This document shows positions 9,388 to 18,722 of a DNA stretch of 33,491 nucleotides, piece by piece. Every line of letters begins with the position of its first letter. The first letter of the stretch is position 1. The position numbers and the translations under genes are program-made. The notes beneath the pieces are model-generated. The model was not told the origin of the DNA and did not search any database. It saw only the letters and a list, made by a program, of their open reading frames with translations. This stretch comes from an uncultured Clostridia bacterium (lineage in GTDB: Bacteria; Bacillota_I; Bacilli_A; RF39; UBA660), in assembly GCA_946619755.1 (NCBI GenBank), contig CAMOMI010000007.1, positions 1 to 33,491 on the forward strand, given 5' to 3'.

Positions 9388-9474
9388 CTATATCCATGCT
9401 CCAAGTATGATTATTAATAAAATAAATAGTACTAGAACAATGGCACTTGAAGACCCGTTTCCACAGTTTCCCAT
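9388..9474 (-). CDS. 28-aa YjcZ-like single-TM microprotein
   Basis: MGNCGNGSSSAIVLVLFILLIIILGAWI; resembles the YjcZ sporulation-protein tail pattern (VLFILLIIVGA); AGGAGG RBS upstream. Too short for the ORF track. Confidence 0.75.
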   Translation of the reverse strand: MGNCGNGSSSAIVLVLFILLIIILGAWI

Positions 9475-9560
9475 ATTTTTAATCCTCCTTTTTTTATCTT
9501 TTCACATTATTTTATGGAATAATAAGAAAAATGTGCGTGTTTAAGCTAAAATAAAATTAA

Positions 9561-9601
9561 AGTTATTAAATATGGGTTTTTACCCATAATTTAAGATAAC
9601 T
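9561..9601. repeat. Extended imperfect inverted repeat upstream of prsA-like promoter
   Basis: AGTTAT-TAAA-TATGGGT-TTTT-ACCCATA-ATTTAAG-ATAACT. Confidence 0.6.
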
Positions 9602-9602
9602 A

Positions 9603-9631
9603 TTGAAATTAATTTTATTTTTTGCTATGAT
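9603..9631 (+). promoter_or_regulatory. Extended -10 sigmaA promoter for PrsA-like gene
   Basis: TTGAAA - 17 nt (ending TGC) - TATGAT. Confidence 0.8.
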
Positions 9632-9660
9632 ATATATTGTGTTTAGAGAGAGGAGATTTG

Positions 9661-10797
9661 ATGATGGCTAAAGACGCTAAGAAGACACAAAAAGAAAAAG
9701 TTAGTAAACAAGAAGAAAAAATTACTGAGAAAAAAAATAAAAAGGAAAAAAAGATTGAAGAGAAGAAAGTCAAGGAAAAGAAACAAATAAATACTGATAA
9801 AATGATATCTGTTATAAAAAAAGTAGATAATTACAGATGGCCAATCATTTTATTTATTGTTGGTTTTTTACTAGCAACATTAATATTTAGATGCTTGTTT
9901 TGGCCTGATAGAATTGCAACACTTAAGGATGGTACACAACCTGTTGTAACTCTTAAGGATGGTGTAATTACAGCAGATGACTTATATGAAGATATGAAAG
10001 AATATTATTCAGTAAATGTTTTATTAAACACAATTGATGATATGATATTATCTGAAAAATATCCATCTACCGATGAGATGGAAAATGAAATTAAAAGTAC
10101 TGCTGATTACTACTACTCTGCTTATGAAAAAAACTATGGGTATACTAAAGATAAGTTCTTAAGTCAATATGGATTTAGTAATGAAAAAGCATTCTTAGAA
10201 AGTTTAAGATTAGATTATCGTAAGAATAAGTATTATGAAGATTATGCATTGAGTTTGGTTACTGATAATGAAATTGAAAAATACTATAAAGATGAAGTAT
10301 TTGGTGATGTTGATTCAAAACATATCTTAGTTAGTATTAAGAGTGATGATGATAGCGATGGATTAACAGATGAAGAAGCTAAGAAGTTAGCTAATGAAAT
10401 TATTAAAGCATTAGATAGTGGAAAATCATGGGATGATGTAATTTCTGAATATAAAGATAAAATAATTAATGAGGATTTAGGCTATAATGCATTTAATGCA
10501 TCACTTGAAAGTGCTTACTTAAAAGAATGTAAGAATCTAAAAGTTGGTACTTATAGTAAGACACCAGTGTTAACTTCATATGGATATCATATTGTTTACA
10601 AAAAAGCACAAAAAGATAAACCTGAGCTTAAGGATGTAAAAGATGATGTTAAAGAAATTTTAGCTGAAGAAAAGAAGAATAATGATGAAAACTTGTATTC
10701 TAAATCATTAATTAACATGCGTGAAGAAGCTGGAATAGAATTTAATGATTCAAAACTTGCTGATGATTATAAAAAATACAAAAGTGAATATAAATAG
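9661..10797 (+). CDS. PrsA-like membrane-anchored parvulin peptidyl-prolyl isomerase
   Basis: Lys/Glu-rich N-terminus, one TM (WPIILFIVGFLLATLIF), parvulin domain SKHILVSIKSDDD...LGYNAF...TPVLTSYGYHIVYK; RBS GAGGAG before ATG 9661/9664. Confidence 0.88.
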   Translation: MMAKDAKKTQKEKVSKQEEKITEKKNKKEKKIEEKKVKEKKQINTDKMISVIKKVDNYRWPIILFIVGFLLATLIFRCLFWPDRIATLKDGTQPVVTLKDGVITADDLYEDMKEYYSVNVLLNTIDDMILSEKYPSTDEMENEIKSTADYYYSAYEKNYGYTKDKFLSQYGFSNEKAFLESLRLDYRKNKYYEDYALSLVTDNEIEKYYKDEVFGDVDSKHILVSIKSDDDSDGLTDEEAKKLANEIIKALDSGKSWDDVISEYKDKIINEDLGYNAFNASLESAYLKECKNLKVGTYSKTPVLTSYGYHIVYKKAQKDKPELKDVKDDVKEILAEEKKNNDENLYSKSLINMREEAGIEFNDSKLADDYKKYKSEYK

Positions 10798-10830
10798 AAG
10801 TTCTCCAAAATGGAGAACTTTTATTTTTTT
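10798..10830 (+). terminator. Rho-independent terminator after PrsA-like gene
   Basis: Perfect 9-bp stem AAGTTCTCC-AAAAT-GGAGAACTT then TTATTTTTTT. Confidence 0.88.
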
Positions 10831-11411
10831 AATTCTATATTTATTCTTTTTATACTTTGATAAATTTTACTTACATTTTTTTTAGATAATTCTCTTAAGT
10901 GATTATATATCTTATTTGCGTCATCTTCTTCTTCATTATATATGTCATAATAAATATATTTAAGTAAATATTCATCTTTTTTATAATCTAATTTCTTTAT
11001 GTATTCATTTATATAGTTAATCTTTTCTATTTCTATTCTTCCTTTATTATTTTGTTTTATTGGTTCATCAATATGATAAACAATTTTTATTTGTTTAAAA
11101 TTATCTTTATCTTCTAGAATATCATCAGATTCTTCAAAAATTAAGCTACTCTTTTTTAATACTTTTCCATGATTATCAATAAATAGTCCTAATATTTCAA
11201 TTCCACTAGTTATTAGAAATACTTTATTGGCTTTCGGAAGACTATCTCTTTTAATAGTTACCTTATTATTTTTTATATTTAGATAATCTTTAATTGATAC
11301 TTTATAGATAGGAAGTCTTTTTATATTAATTATTTTATCAGTCTTTTGCCATTCATAAAAATCATAGTAATTATCTTGAAAATTAAGAACAATGTCATAA
11401 ACATATTCCAT
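10821..11411 (-). CDS. Hypothetical protein (196 aa)
   Basis: Intact ORF, MEYVYDIVLNFQDNYYDFYEWQKTDKI...; start overlaps the upstream 73-aa ORF. Confidence 0.6.
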   Translation of the reverse strand: MEYVYDIVLNFQDNYYDFYEWQKTDKIINIKRLPIYKVSIKDYLNIKNNKVTIKRDSLPKANKVFLITSGIEILGLFIDNHGKVLKKSSLIFEESDDILEDKDNFKQIKIVYHIDEPIKQNNKGRIEIEKINYINEYIKKLDYKKDEYLLKYIYYDIYNEEEDDANKIYNHLRELSKKNVSKIYQSIKRINIELKK

Positions 11412-11616
11412 AGTTTTTATCTCCTTTTAAGTATACTGATAGATTCATTATTATTAAACCAATTATTGAAAAATAGCACTCTATTCTTCTAATAATAAAA
11501 TTAACATAATATGGAAAATTATACCCAATTGTAAGTAAATTTAAATATAATATAATATAAACAAAGCCTAATGTCATTAATCCAAAACCAAAAAGGAAGA
11601 AAAAAATACGGGTCAT
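11395..11616 (-). CDS. Small membrane protein, hypothetical (73 aa)
   Basis: Two predicted TM stretches; overlapping stop/start with the downstream ORF suggests translational coupling. Confidence 0.55.
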   Translation of the reverse strand: MTRIFFFLFGFGLMTLGFVYIILYLNLLTIGYNFPYYVNFIIRRIECYFSIIGLIIMNLSVYLKGDKNYGICL

Positions 11617-11659
11617 CTAAAATCACCTATAATAGTGTATTCTAATGACCTGTATTTTA

Positions 11660-12724
11660 TTATTCTAAATATTTGTTATCATCTAGTTTTACATCGCTAA
11701 TTGATTCAAATTTTTTAGTAATTTTATCTGAAGTTATATTTAGTGCATCGACATCTTTGTTGACGGTTTCAATACTTCTTGCTAATTTATCCCATCTTTC
11801 TTTATATCTCGAAAATTCAATACCTAATTTAGTTAATTCATCATGGACAACTTTGGCGTATTTATCTCTTTCCATATTTTTTAGTAATACTTGAATAGTT
11901 GTTAGAGATGATATTAAAGTGGTTGGTGAAGTTATCCAAACGTTTCTTTTATAAGCATATTCAATTAAATCGTTATGATAAGCGTTTATTTCAGCAAAGA
12001 TAGCTTCAGCTGGTAAAAACATAATAGCTTGATTAGAGGTTATACCGGGAATAATGTATTTGCTACTGATGGCATCAATATGTTTTTTGACATCAGCTTT
12101 AAATGCCTTTTCATACATAGAACGTTCGCTTTGACTAAGTGACTTATCGACCATAAGACGATAATTTTCAAGTGGAAATTTTGAGTCAATAGCTACCGTG
12201 CCTAATGGTTCTGGCGTAAAGACAACAGCATCAGCAATAGTTGTATTTGGCAGTGTATATTGAAGACGATATATCTTGTCATTTTTTTCACCAAAGACAC
12301 TTACTAAGATGTGTTTTAAATTAACTTCGCCAAAAATACCTCTACTCTTTTTATCAGTTAAAATACTTTGAAGAGATACAATATCACCTGATAGATTTTC
12401 AATTTTCTTTTGAGCTTCATCAATTTTTGATAATCTTTCTAAGACACTAGTAAATGTTTTGTTTGTTCTAGTAAAATTTTCGTCCAATCTTTCATTAACT
12501 TTATCGTTTATATAGTTTAATCTTTTATCTACTTTTTCTTCTAATCTATCAAAATCTTCAGTCATACTTTTTGATAAATCATTTCTAAAATCGGACAATT
12601 CTTTAATAGTTGTAGTTTCGACACGACCTAATTTTTCAATTAAACTATTATTGCCTCTAAATAGTAAGATAATAATTAATATTATTATAATTACTAGAAG
12701 ACCAATTATTATATATTCCAACAT
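11660..12724 (-). CDS. rmuC: DNA recombination protein RmuC family
   Basis: N-terminal TM, coiled coil, nuclease-like core (GIFGEVNLKHIL...AVAIDSKFPLENY region; LPAEAIFAEI). Confidence 0.93.
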   Translation of the reverse strand: MLEYIIIGLLVIIIILIIILLFRGNNSLIEKLGRVETTTIKELSDFRNDLSKSMTEDFDRLEEKVDKRLNYINDKVNERLDENFTRTNKTFTSVLERLSKIDEAQKKIENLSGDIVSLQSILTDKKSRGIFGEVNLKHILVSVFGEKNDKIYRLQYTLPNTTIADAVVFTPEPLGTVAIDSKFPLENYRLMVDKSLSQSERSMYEKAFKADVKKHIDAISSKYIIPGITSNQAIMFLPAEAIFAEINAYHNDLIEYAYKRNVWITSPTTLISSLTTIQVLLKNMERDKYAKVVHDELTKLGIEFSRYKERWDKLARSIETVNKDVDALNITSDKITKKFESISDVKLDDNKYLE

Positions 12725-12748
12725 ATTATCACCTATTTATATTATATA

Positions 12749-13036
12749 TTATTTTAAAGTATTTTTAAAGTATAAATAGCCTTCTTTGACATAATAGGTA
12801 TTATACCCAAACATATTTAATCTATCGCTTATTTCTTTACTTTGATGACCATAATTACAATATAGATAATACCTTTCATGTTTATTTAAATATAATGAAT
12901 AATTTGATAATAAGCTATAATATGGAATATTTAAGGCATTTTTTATATGTCCTTCATTATAACTATAATTATCTCTAATATCAATTATTATTGGATTGTT
13001 AATTTTTGATAATTCAGATATACTTATTTCATTCAT
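12749..13036 (-). CDS. Rhodanese-like domain protein
   Basis: IIDIRDNYSYNEGHIKNALNIPY and active-site loop YLYCNYGHQSKEI; start at MNEISISEL preferred. Confidence 0.85.
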   Translation of the reverse strand: MNEISISELSKINNPIIIDIRDNYSYNEGHIKNALNIPYYSLLSNYSLYLNKHERYYLYCNYGHQSKEISDRLNMFGYNTYYVKEGYLYFKNTLK

Positions 13037-13095
13037 ATTATCACCTAGTATTATTATATTCGCTAGGATTTTACGCAATAAGTTATAAAGTCATA

Positions 13096-13120
13096 GAAAA
13101 AGAAAAGATTACTCTTTTCT
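13096..13120 (-). terminator. Rho-independent terminator of FNT transporter gene
   Basis: AGAAAAGA-TTAC-TCTTTTCT with minus-strand T-tract; overlaps the stop codon at 13109. Confidence 0.7.
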
Positions 13121-13837
13121 TAGATAGTATACTGATATACCTAAAATCGTGCCGCCGATGATATTACCAATAGTTACTGGTAATAAATTATTTATGAATA
13201 ATTTCATTAATGTTATGCCACCATCTAATAAATATCCAAGGGATAGATATGACATATTAGCAACACTATGTTCAAACGATAAAGCGACAAAGGTAAATAT
13301 TGGTAAGAAAATTACAATTACTTTCTCGGTTATTGTATTAGCATTAGAGGCTAAGAAAACAGATAAACATACGAGAAAATTGCAAAGAATGCCTAAAATA
13401 ATCGCTTCAATAAAACTAAATGATATTTTTGCATTGGCTATTACAGATATTTTATCAGATAAAACATCTCTTAAAGGAGTATTTACTATTAATAGCGATA
13501 TAATTAATGATCCAAATAAGTTTCCTAGATAGACAACTAACCAATTTCTTAATAATTCTTTTAAAGTTATATCTTTTTTTAATAATGGTATTACCAATAA
13601 GGAATTACCAGTAAATAGTTCTGTCTTCATTAAAATTACTAGGATTAACCCTATTGGAAATACTAAAGCAGATATTAATTTTGATACACTATAATTCGTA
13701 ATTGAAATTGATACCACTGTCGATAAAATACCAGCTAAGGCAATGAATATACCGGCGTATGTGGCCAAAATAAATGTTTTGATTTTTTTATTGTTTATTT
13801 TTCCTTTAGCAATATTTAAGTAATTATTAATTTCCAT
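13109..13837 (-). CDS. Formate/nitrite transporter (FNT/FocA) family protein
   Basis: FTGNSLLVIPLL, NWLVVYLGNLFGSL, CNFLVCLSVFLA, SFEHSVANMSYL motifs. Confidence 0.88.
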   Translation of the reverse strand: MEINNYLNIAKGKINNKKIKTFILATYAGIFIALAGILSTVVSISITNYSVSKLISALVFPIGLILVILMKTELFTGNSLLVIPLLKKDITLKELLRNWLVVYLGNLFGSLIISLLIVNTPLRDVLSDKISVIANAKISFSFIEAIILGILCNFLVCLSVFLASNANTITEKVIVIFLPIFTFVALSFEHSVANMSYLSLGYLLDGGITLMKLFINNLLPVTIGNIIGGTILGISVYYLRKE

Positions 13838-13847
13838 TGTTATTCAC

Positions 13848-16097
13848 CTACTCATCACTGAAGAAATCATCAAAGAAATTATCATCATCGTTCTTGTTGT
13901 TATATACTTCGGTATTTTGTTTAGATAATTCGGCAATATTAGCCTTATCTCTTGATTCAGACTTATCATTTATTTCACTAGTTGGTATATTTATAGTAGG
14001 TTCTGATAAGATAACATTATTATTTGGTTGTGCTTGGCTAGATTTTTCTTCGACAATTATTGGAGTTTTAACAGTTTGAGGAATAACTTCTTGTTTCTGT
14101 TCAGTAACCATTCGATTGTTAGCTTCTTCGGCTTCTTTTTCTTTTCTTTCTTCTTCTTCTAATTCAGCAATTTTGGCATCTATTCTTTTTACCAAATCAT
14201 CGACATTAAATCCGCCACTTTCTTCACGAGGCATGCCAGAGCCTGAAAATGGATTAGGCATCCCCATCGCAAATGGATTTGGACTAAACATTGGGTTATT
14301 CATACCACTTGTCATTGGATTTAGCGATTGACCACCATTATTTGAAGTATCACCCATCATGGCAGCCATTTTTTTCTTTTTCATTTCTTTGACATATTCT
14401 CTTATATCAAATAAAGCGACTTCTTTCTTTTCTCTAGTCGGATAAGCGGCTTTAGCGTATTTTTTACCCCAATCCATTTTGAAATTAGGAACTAATTTTG
14501 TTTTAAATGGCATTGTCCTTAGTCTTAATGAAATAGTTTCAAACTGTTGTAATCTTTGTAAATCACTAACAGTTACTAATGGTGTTGAAGCTGTCTTATC
14601 TTTTTCTTTAGACTTCTTTTCACCACATAATTTACTTAATTCTTCAAGTGCTTGTAATTCATTGCTTATTAAGTACATAATATTACAGTTACCTTTAATT
14701 GTTTCAGCATTTTCTTTTCCATAAACTTGGGTTAACTGAGCATAGTTCTGAATAATAAAGGTAAATCTAATTAATCTTGAACGAGCAGCAGTTACCATCG
14801 TAGTAACATCTTTAAGAGGAGGCATATTAGCAAACTCATCTAAAATAAAATTAGTTCTATATGGTAATTTTCCACCAGATTCTTGAGCAACATCAATTAA
14901 TGTTTCATAAACTTGTTTAATAAAGATTGTAGCAAGTGGATGTAATGTTTTCTTTTCATCTTGAACAATCATGAAGACAGCTGTTTTTTGTCTGCCAATT
15001 TCTTTCATGTCGAAGTCACTATAGCTTAACATTTCAGATAAATTATCACGTGATGAGAATAATTTGATTTTTTGTTTAAATGTTGATAGGACTCCTTGTT
15101 TTGTATCTTCAGCTGAATAAACAGTACCTGAAGCGTTTACATAAGCAGGACGTGATGGATCTTTAGAATTAAAATATTCTTTAATATAATTGTTATTTGG
15201 TCCACCAAATTTTTCTTCACCTAAACTTGACATCAAGTTCATGCTATTTAAGTTAATCTGTTCTTCAGTGGCATCTTCAAATAATCCAAGAGCAAGACCA
15301 GTAAAATAGTCAGCTGCTGATTTTTCCCAAAATGGATCAGCATTTCCATTCTTTTCTTCATACAAAATATTTAATGCTAGGTCATCTAAAAGTTCAATAG
15401 CTTTATCAGTATTACCTTCTTTATATAATTGATAAGGCAAAGCCATGGGATTCCAACTATTACCATTTTGTGGACTACGAAAGTTTAAAATAACTATATT
15501 ATAGCCTCTTTCTTTTAACATAGTGGCTGTTTGTTCATATATTTCACCTTTAGGGTCGGTTATGATCATTGATTCACTATGTTTAGCTAAAGAGTAAACC
15601 ATTGGGAAAACGACAATTTGAGTTTTACCACTACCAGTAGAACCAACGATGATGTTATGAGCTTCACCATTATCAACCCATAAGTTTTTACCATCGTTAA
15701 TAACGACTAATCCCGCTGCATCTGCTTTATAGGCTTTTGGGTCTACTTTTACCAATTGTTTCTTTACGTCATTTTTTTTAGCCCAACTTGAATAGCCATC
15801 ATTCTTTTTACTACCGAAACTAAATCCGAAACCAGATTCTCTATCAAAGAAATATGAACTAACAGCTGTAAAAATACCAATTAATGCTAAAAAGAATAAT
15901 ATGAATGTAGCAGCAATATATTTAGGAGCAAACCCTTTAAAAGGATTTAAACCATAAAAATATCCAAAGTTTGCTAAATAACTAGCATTTACAACTACTA
16001 ATGAGCATAATAATAATAAAAATACACAAAATATACCAAAAATTATAACATCTTTAGGTTCTGCGCTAAATTTCATTTTATACACCTCGCTAATCAT
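13848..16097 (-). CDS. VirD4/TraG-type type IV coupling protein
   Basis: Two N-terminal TMs, Walker A IIVGSTGSGKTQIVVFP, DPKGEIYEQTA, Walker B NFILDEFANMPPL, plus long disordered acidic C-terminal tail. Confidence 0.92.
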   Translation of the reverse strand: MISEVYKMKFSAEPKDVIIFGIFCVFLLLLCSLVVVNASYLANFGYFYGLNPFKGFAPKYIAATFILFFLALIGIFTAVSSYFFDRESGFGFSFGSKKNDGYSSWAKKNDVKKQLVKVDPKAYKADAAGLVVINDGKNLWVDNGEAHNIIVGSTGSGKTQIVVFPMVYSLAKHSESMIITDPKGEIYEQTATMLKERGYNIVILNFRSPQNGNSWNPMALPYQLYKEGNTDKAIELLDDLALNILYEEKNGNADPFWEKSAADYFTGLALGLFEDATEEQINLNSMNLMSSLGEEKFGGPNNNYIKEYFNSKDPSRPAYVNASGTVYSAEDTKQGVLSTFKQKIKLFSSRDNLSEMLSYSDFDMKEIGRQKTAVFMIVQDEKKTLHPLATIFIKQVYETLIDVAQESGGKLPYRTNFILDEFANMPPLKDVTTMVTAARSRLIRFTFIIQNYAQLTQVYGKENAETIKGNCNIMYLISNELQALEELSKLCGEKKSKEKDKTASTPLVTVSDLQRLQQFETISLRLRTMPFKTKLVPNFKMDWGKKYAKAAYPTREKKEVALFDIREYVKEMKKKKMAAMMGDTSNNGGQSLNPMTSGMNNPMFSPNPFAMGMPNPFSGSGMPREESGGFNVDDLVKRIDAKIAELEEEERKEKEAEEANNRMVTEQKQEVIPQTVKTPIIVEEKSSQAQPNNNVILSEPTINIPTSEINDKSESRDKANIAELSKQNTEVYNNKNDDDNFFDDFFSDE

Positions 16098-16145
16098 TTA
16101 AATTATATCATACAAGATTAAAACTATCAAGAAAAATGAATGATA

Positions 16146-16868
16146 TTAATCATCCATTTCACTATTCTTTTTCACCATATTTTTAAATATAAAATACCCT
16201 ATTACCATAATAACTAATAAGATACCACAAAAGGCATAATATGTTATGTTGTTATTACGGCGTTCATTATTGTTTGGTTTGATATCTTTTTTATCATCCG
16301 ATTTGGTAGCATTGTCTGGATTATCATTTATAAGAATTAAATTTATTCCTTTATCATGATTACTGTTTGTTAAATGCCATGTATATGTTTTACCATTTAC
16401 ACTATCAGCATTATGAGTTTTTACTCCCCTATCAACAGTTATGTTGATAGAGACACTATCTAAAGTTGGATACTTATCAAAACAAATGGTATTTTGACTG
16501 CTAGAAATAATGGTACTATCTGGATAATTTTGAACAGTAAATGTTTTATAACAGTTCGATACAGCAGTAGAATTTTGATATCCATTTGTTGTAAAATCTG
16601 AGGTAAAGGTTAAAGTATTTCCTTGTAAAGTATATTTGTAGATATTGGAATTATTTTCTAAAGTGCTATCTGGATCTGTTCCTACATTAAAATCGTCTTT
16701 ATCGACAGGTACTTGCCAATTATTGTTAAAGCTACTTATTTCTGTAGCATCACTTCCAATTAATCTTATTTCTTCTTTATATTTATTGCCATCTATAGTA
16801 ACATTATATTGACAAGAACAACCTGTTAAAAACAATAAGACACTAATTATTAATAATCTTTTTTTCAT
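16146..16868 (-). CDS. T4SS-locus lipoprotein with C-terminal TM helix
   Basis: Signal peptide with lipobox LTGC (MKKRLLIISVLLFLTGCSC), extracytoplasmic domain, C-terminal TM YYAFCGILLVIMVIGYFIF. Confidence 0.75.
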   Translation of the reverse strand: MKKRLLIISVLLFLTGCSCQYNVTIDGNKYKEEIRLIGSDATEISSFNNNWQVPVDKDDFNVGTDPDSTLENNSNIYKYTLQGNTLTFTSDFTTNGYQNSTAVSNCYKTFTVQNYPDSTIISSSQNTICFDKYPTLDSVSINITVDRGVKTHNADSVNGKTYTWHLTNSNHDKGINLILINDNPDNATKSDDKKDIKPNNNERRNNNITYYAFCGILLVIMVIGYFIFKNMVKKNSEMDD

Positions 16869-16879
16869 ATTTTCCCCTT

Positions 16880-18691
16880 TTAGTAATTATTATCGACATT
16901 ACTACGATTGTTATAGAAATTATCTAAATGAAGAATTCTAGTTGGTGTATTACCACAATTTCCTGAGTGCATATTCCAAGGTCTTATAATCAATCCATAA
17001 CTACCTGTTGATTCTGCAACATAATATCTTTGACTTGATTCATCAACCGATACAATCATCTGAACGTGACAACCATTTGAATTAATTAAATCCCCAGGTT
17101 GGCCAATACATGATGAGTTTCCTATATCACAGCTATCTCCACTAAAGGCACTATGGAAAGTTGCTGTTGTATGTCTTGAAAAATTATATCCACCATTTCT
17201 GATTGCCCAGCTTGCAAAACCGCTGCAGTCGAATCCAGAGTAATAGAATGTTGATCCATGTGACGAAGTCGATGCACTAGTCTGACTTCCAAAGTTCGGA
17301 TCAACACCAATATGTTGATATTTTCCACCCCAATAATATGGGATACGTATATGACCACCATCATATAGAAAATTAACTAGTGATACGGCGGCGGTAACAA
17401 CGCCAGCACGCGAGCCAGCACCATTTTTTATGACATTATCATGAATTGCAGCATTCAAAGTTTCAATTGATGATCCATTCGCAGCTAAGTATGAAGACAG
17501 ATTTTGATGCAACTCTGTAGCATTGGTAGTATCTTTGATTTCTAGTCCAGCAATGGATGACATAAATGAGCCTGTACTTATGGTAATGTTATTATCTGAT
17601 AAATAATACTCTAAAATTTCGTTATGTTTTAAGCCTTGTTCAGTGGCTAAATAATATGAGCCCCATTGGCTTAAGCCACGCCCATGATTTCCTGCACATG
17701 TTCCCTGTTTCCATGATTCACTGATACCACTCTGGCTATCTACCCAACTACGAGGAATTTTTTGATTTGCTTGTTTAATTGTATAATAATTATCATCGAC
17801 AGCAATACTGCAAAAAGCATCATAACCAACACTAAATAATTCATTATTTGAAAGGAGAACTTGTCCTTTTGTTTCTTCAACTGCTTGATATATTAAATCT
17901 GCATAAGGATAAACACTTCTATCGGTTATATCCCTAAAAACTTGTTTACGATCACTTGATTCAATTGTACAATTATCATCATGTGTTAAAAAGTAAGTTC
18001 TAGCAGCTAAGGCAAATTCTTTATATACTTCTAAATTATTGAACATTCCGACTTCCGCACTGACAACGCCAGCAACATAGTCTTCAAGGGCATATGTACC
18101 AGTACCAGTGACCTCATATCCCTTGCTCTTATCTGTCATGATAACTGTAACTTCTTCACAGCGCATAGCATAGTATCCACTTGTTGCTAAGCCACCAGAC
18201 GAGCTTTCTTCGTCATCGACAAAAATGACTATAAACATAAGAAGAATTACCGTTATTGGCAGTAATATTAAAATTAGTTTTAAGACCAATGGATTAGTTA
18301 ACTTTATTTGGGGTAGTCCTGATTTGCTAGTAGTAGCAGTAGTAGAAGAAATATTCGATTTTTGATTTGTATTGCTTTTACTTTGAGTTGTTGTTGAATT
18401 ATTAGCAGCGCCACTTGGTGATAAAGCATTATTAGCTGCATCTAACGCTCCTGAATTATCTAATTTTTGGGCAGCATTTCTAAATCTACGATTTTTATTA
18501 GCTCTTTTAGCGCCACGCGTTAATACTCGATCTCCTAGTTTAGTTTTACTTAAACCATCTACAACTTTACCACCAAGTTTGCCTCCATATGCGGTTGCTA
18601 CACCTTGAGCGGCAGTTTTTAATGTTTTTTTACTAGATTCTAATTCTGCAGCTTGTTGTTCCTGTTGCTCTATTAATTCTTCTTCATCCAC
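16880..18691 (-). CDS. Membrane-anchored bifunctional wall hydrolase: SpoIID/LytB domain + NlpC/P60 domain (VirB1-like role)
   Basis: TM LILILLPITVILLMFIVIF; SpoIID motifs VVSAEVGMFNNLEVYKEFALAARTYFL and HGRGLSQWGSYYLA; NlpC/P60 motifs YYWGGKY, GFDCSGFASWA, QPGDLINSNGCHVQMIV. Confidence 0.88.
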   Translation of the reverse strand: MDEEELIEQQEQQAAELESSKKTLKTAAQGVATAYGGKLGGKVVDGLSKTKLGDRVLTRGAKRANKNRRFRNAAQKLDNSGALDAANNALSPSGAANNSTTTQSKSNTNQKSNISSTTATTSKSGLPQIKLTNPLVLKLILILLPITVILLMFIVIFVDDEESSSGGLATSGYYAMRCEEVTVIMTDKSKGYEVTGTGTYALEDYVAGVVSAEVGMFNNLEVYKEFALAARTYFLTHDDNCTIESSDRKQVFRDITDRSVYPYADLIYQAVEETKGQVLLSNNELFSVGYDAFCSIAVDDNYYTIKQANQKIPRSWVDSQSGISESWKQGTCAGNHGRGLSQWGSYYLATEQGLKHNEILEYYLSDNNITISTGSFMSSIAGLEIKDTTNATELHQNLSSYLAANGSSIETLNAAIHDNVIKNGAGSRAGVVTAAVSLVNFLYDGGHIRIPYYWGGKYQHIGVDPNFGSQTSASTSSHGSTFYYSGFDCSGFASWAIRNGGYNFSRHTTATFHSAFSGDSCDIGNSSCIGQPGDLINSNGCHVQMIVSVDESSQRYYVAESTGSYGLIIRPWNMHSGNCGNTPTRILHLDNFYNNRSNVDNNY

Positions 18692-18722
18692 TCAAATCAC
18701 CGCCTTTACTACTAGCTATTAA

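Noticed and set aside
13149-13532. 127-aa plus-strand ORF antisense to the FNT transporter
   Set aside because: Fully antisense to a clear transporter gene and no recognisable motif.
16098-16145. Terminator between the lipoprotein and VirD4 genes
   Set aside because: Only a 5-bp AT-only stem with a short T-rich stretch; insufficient support.
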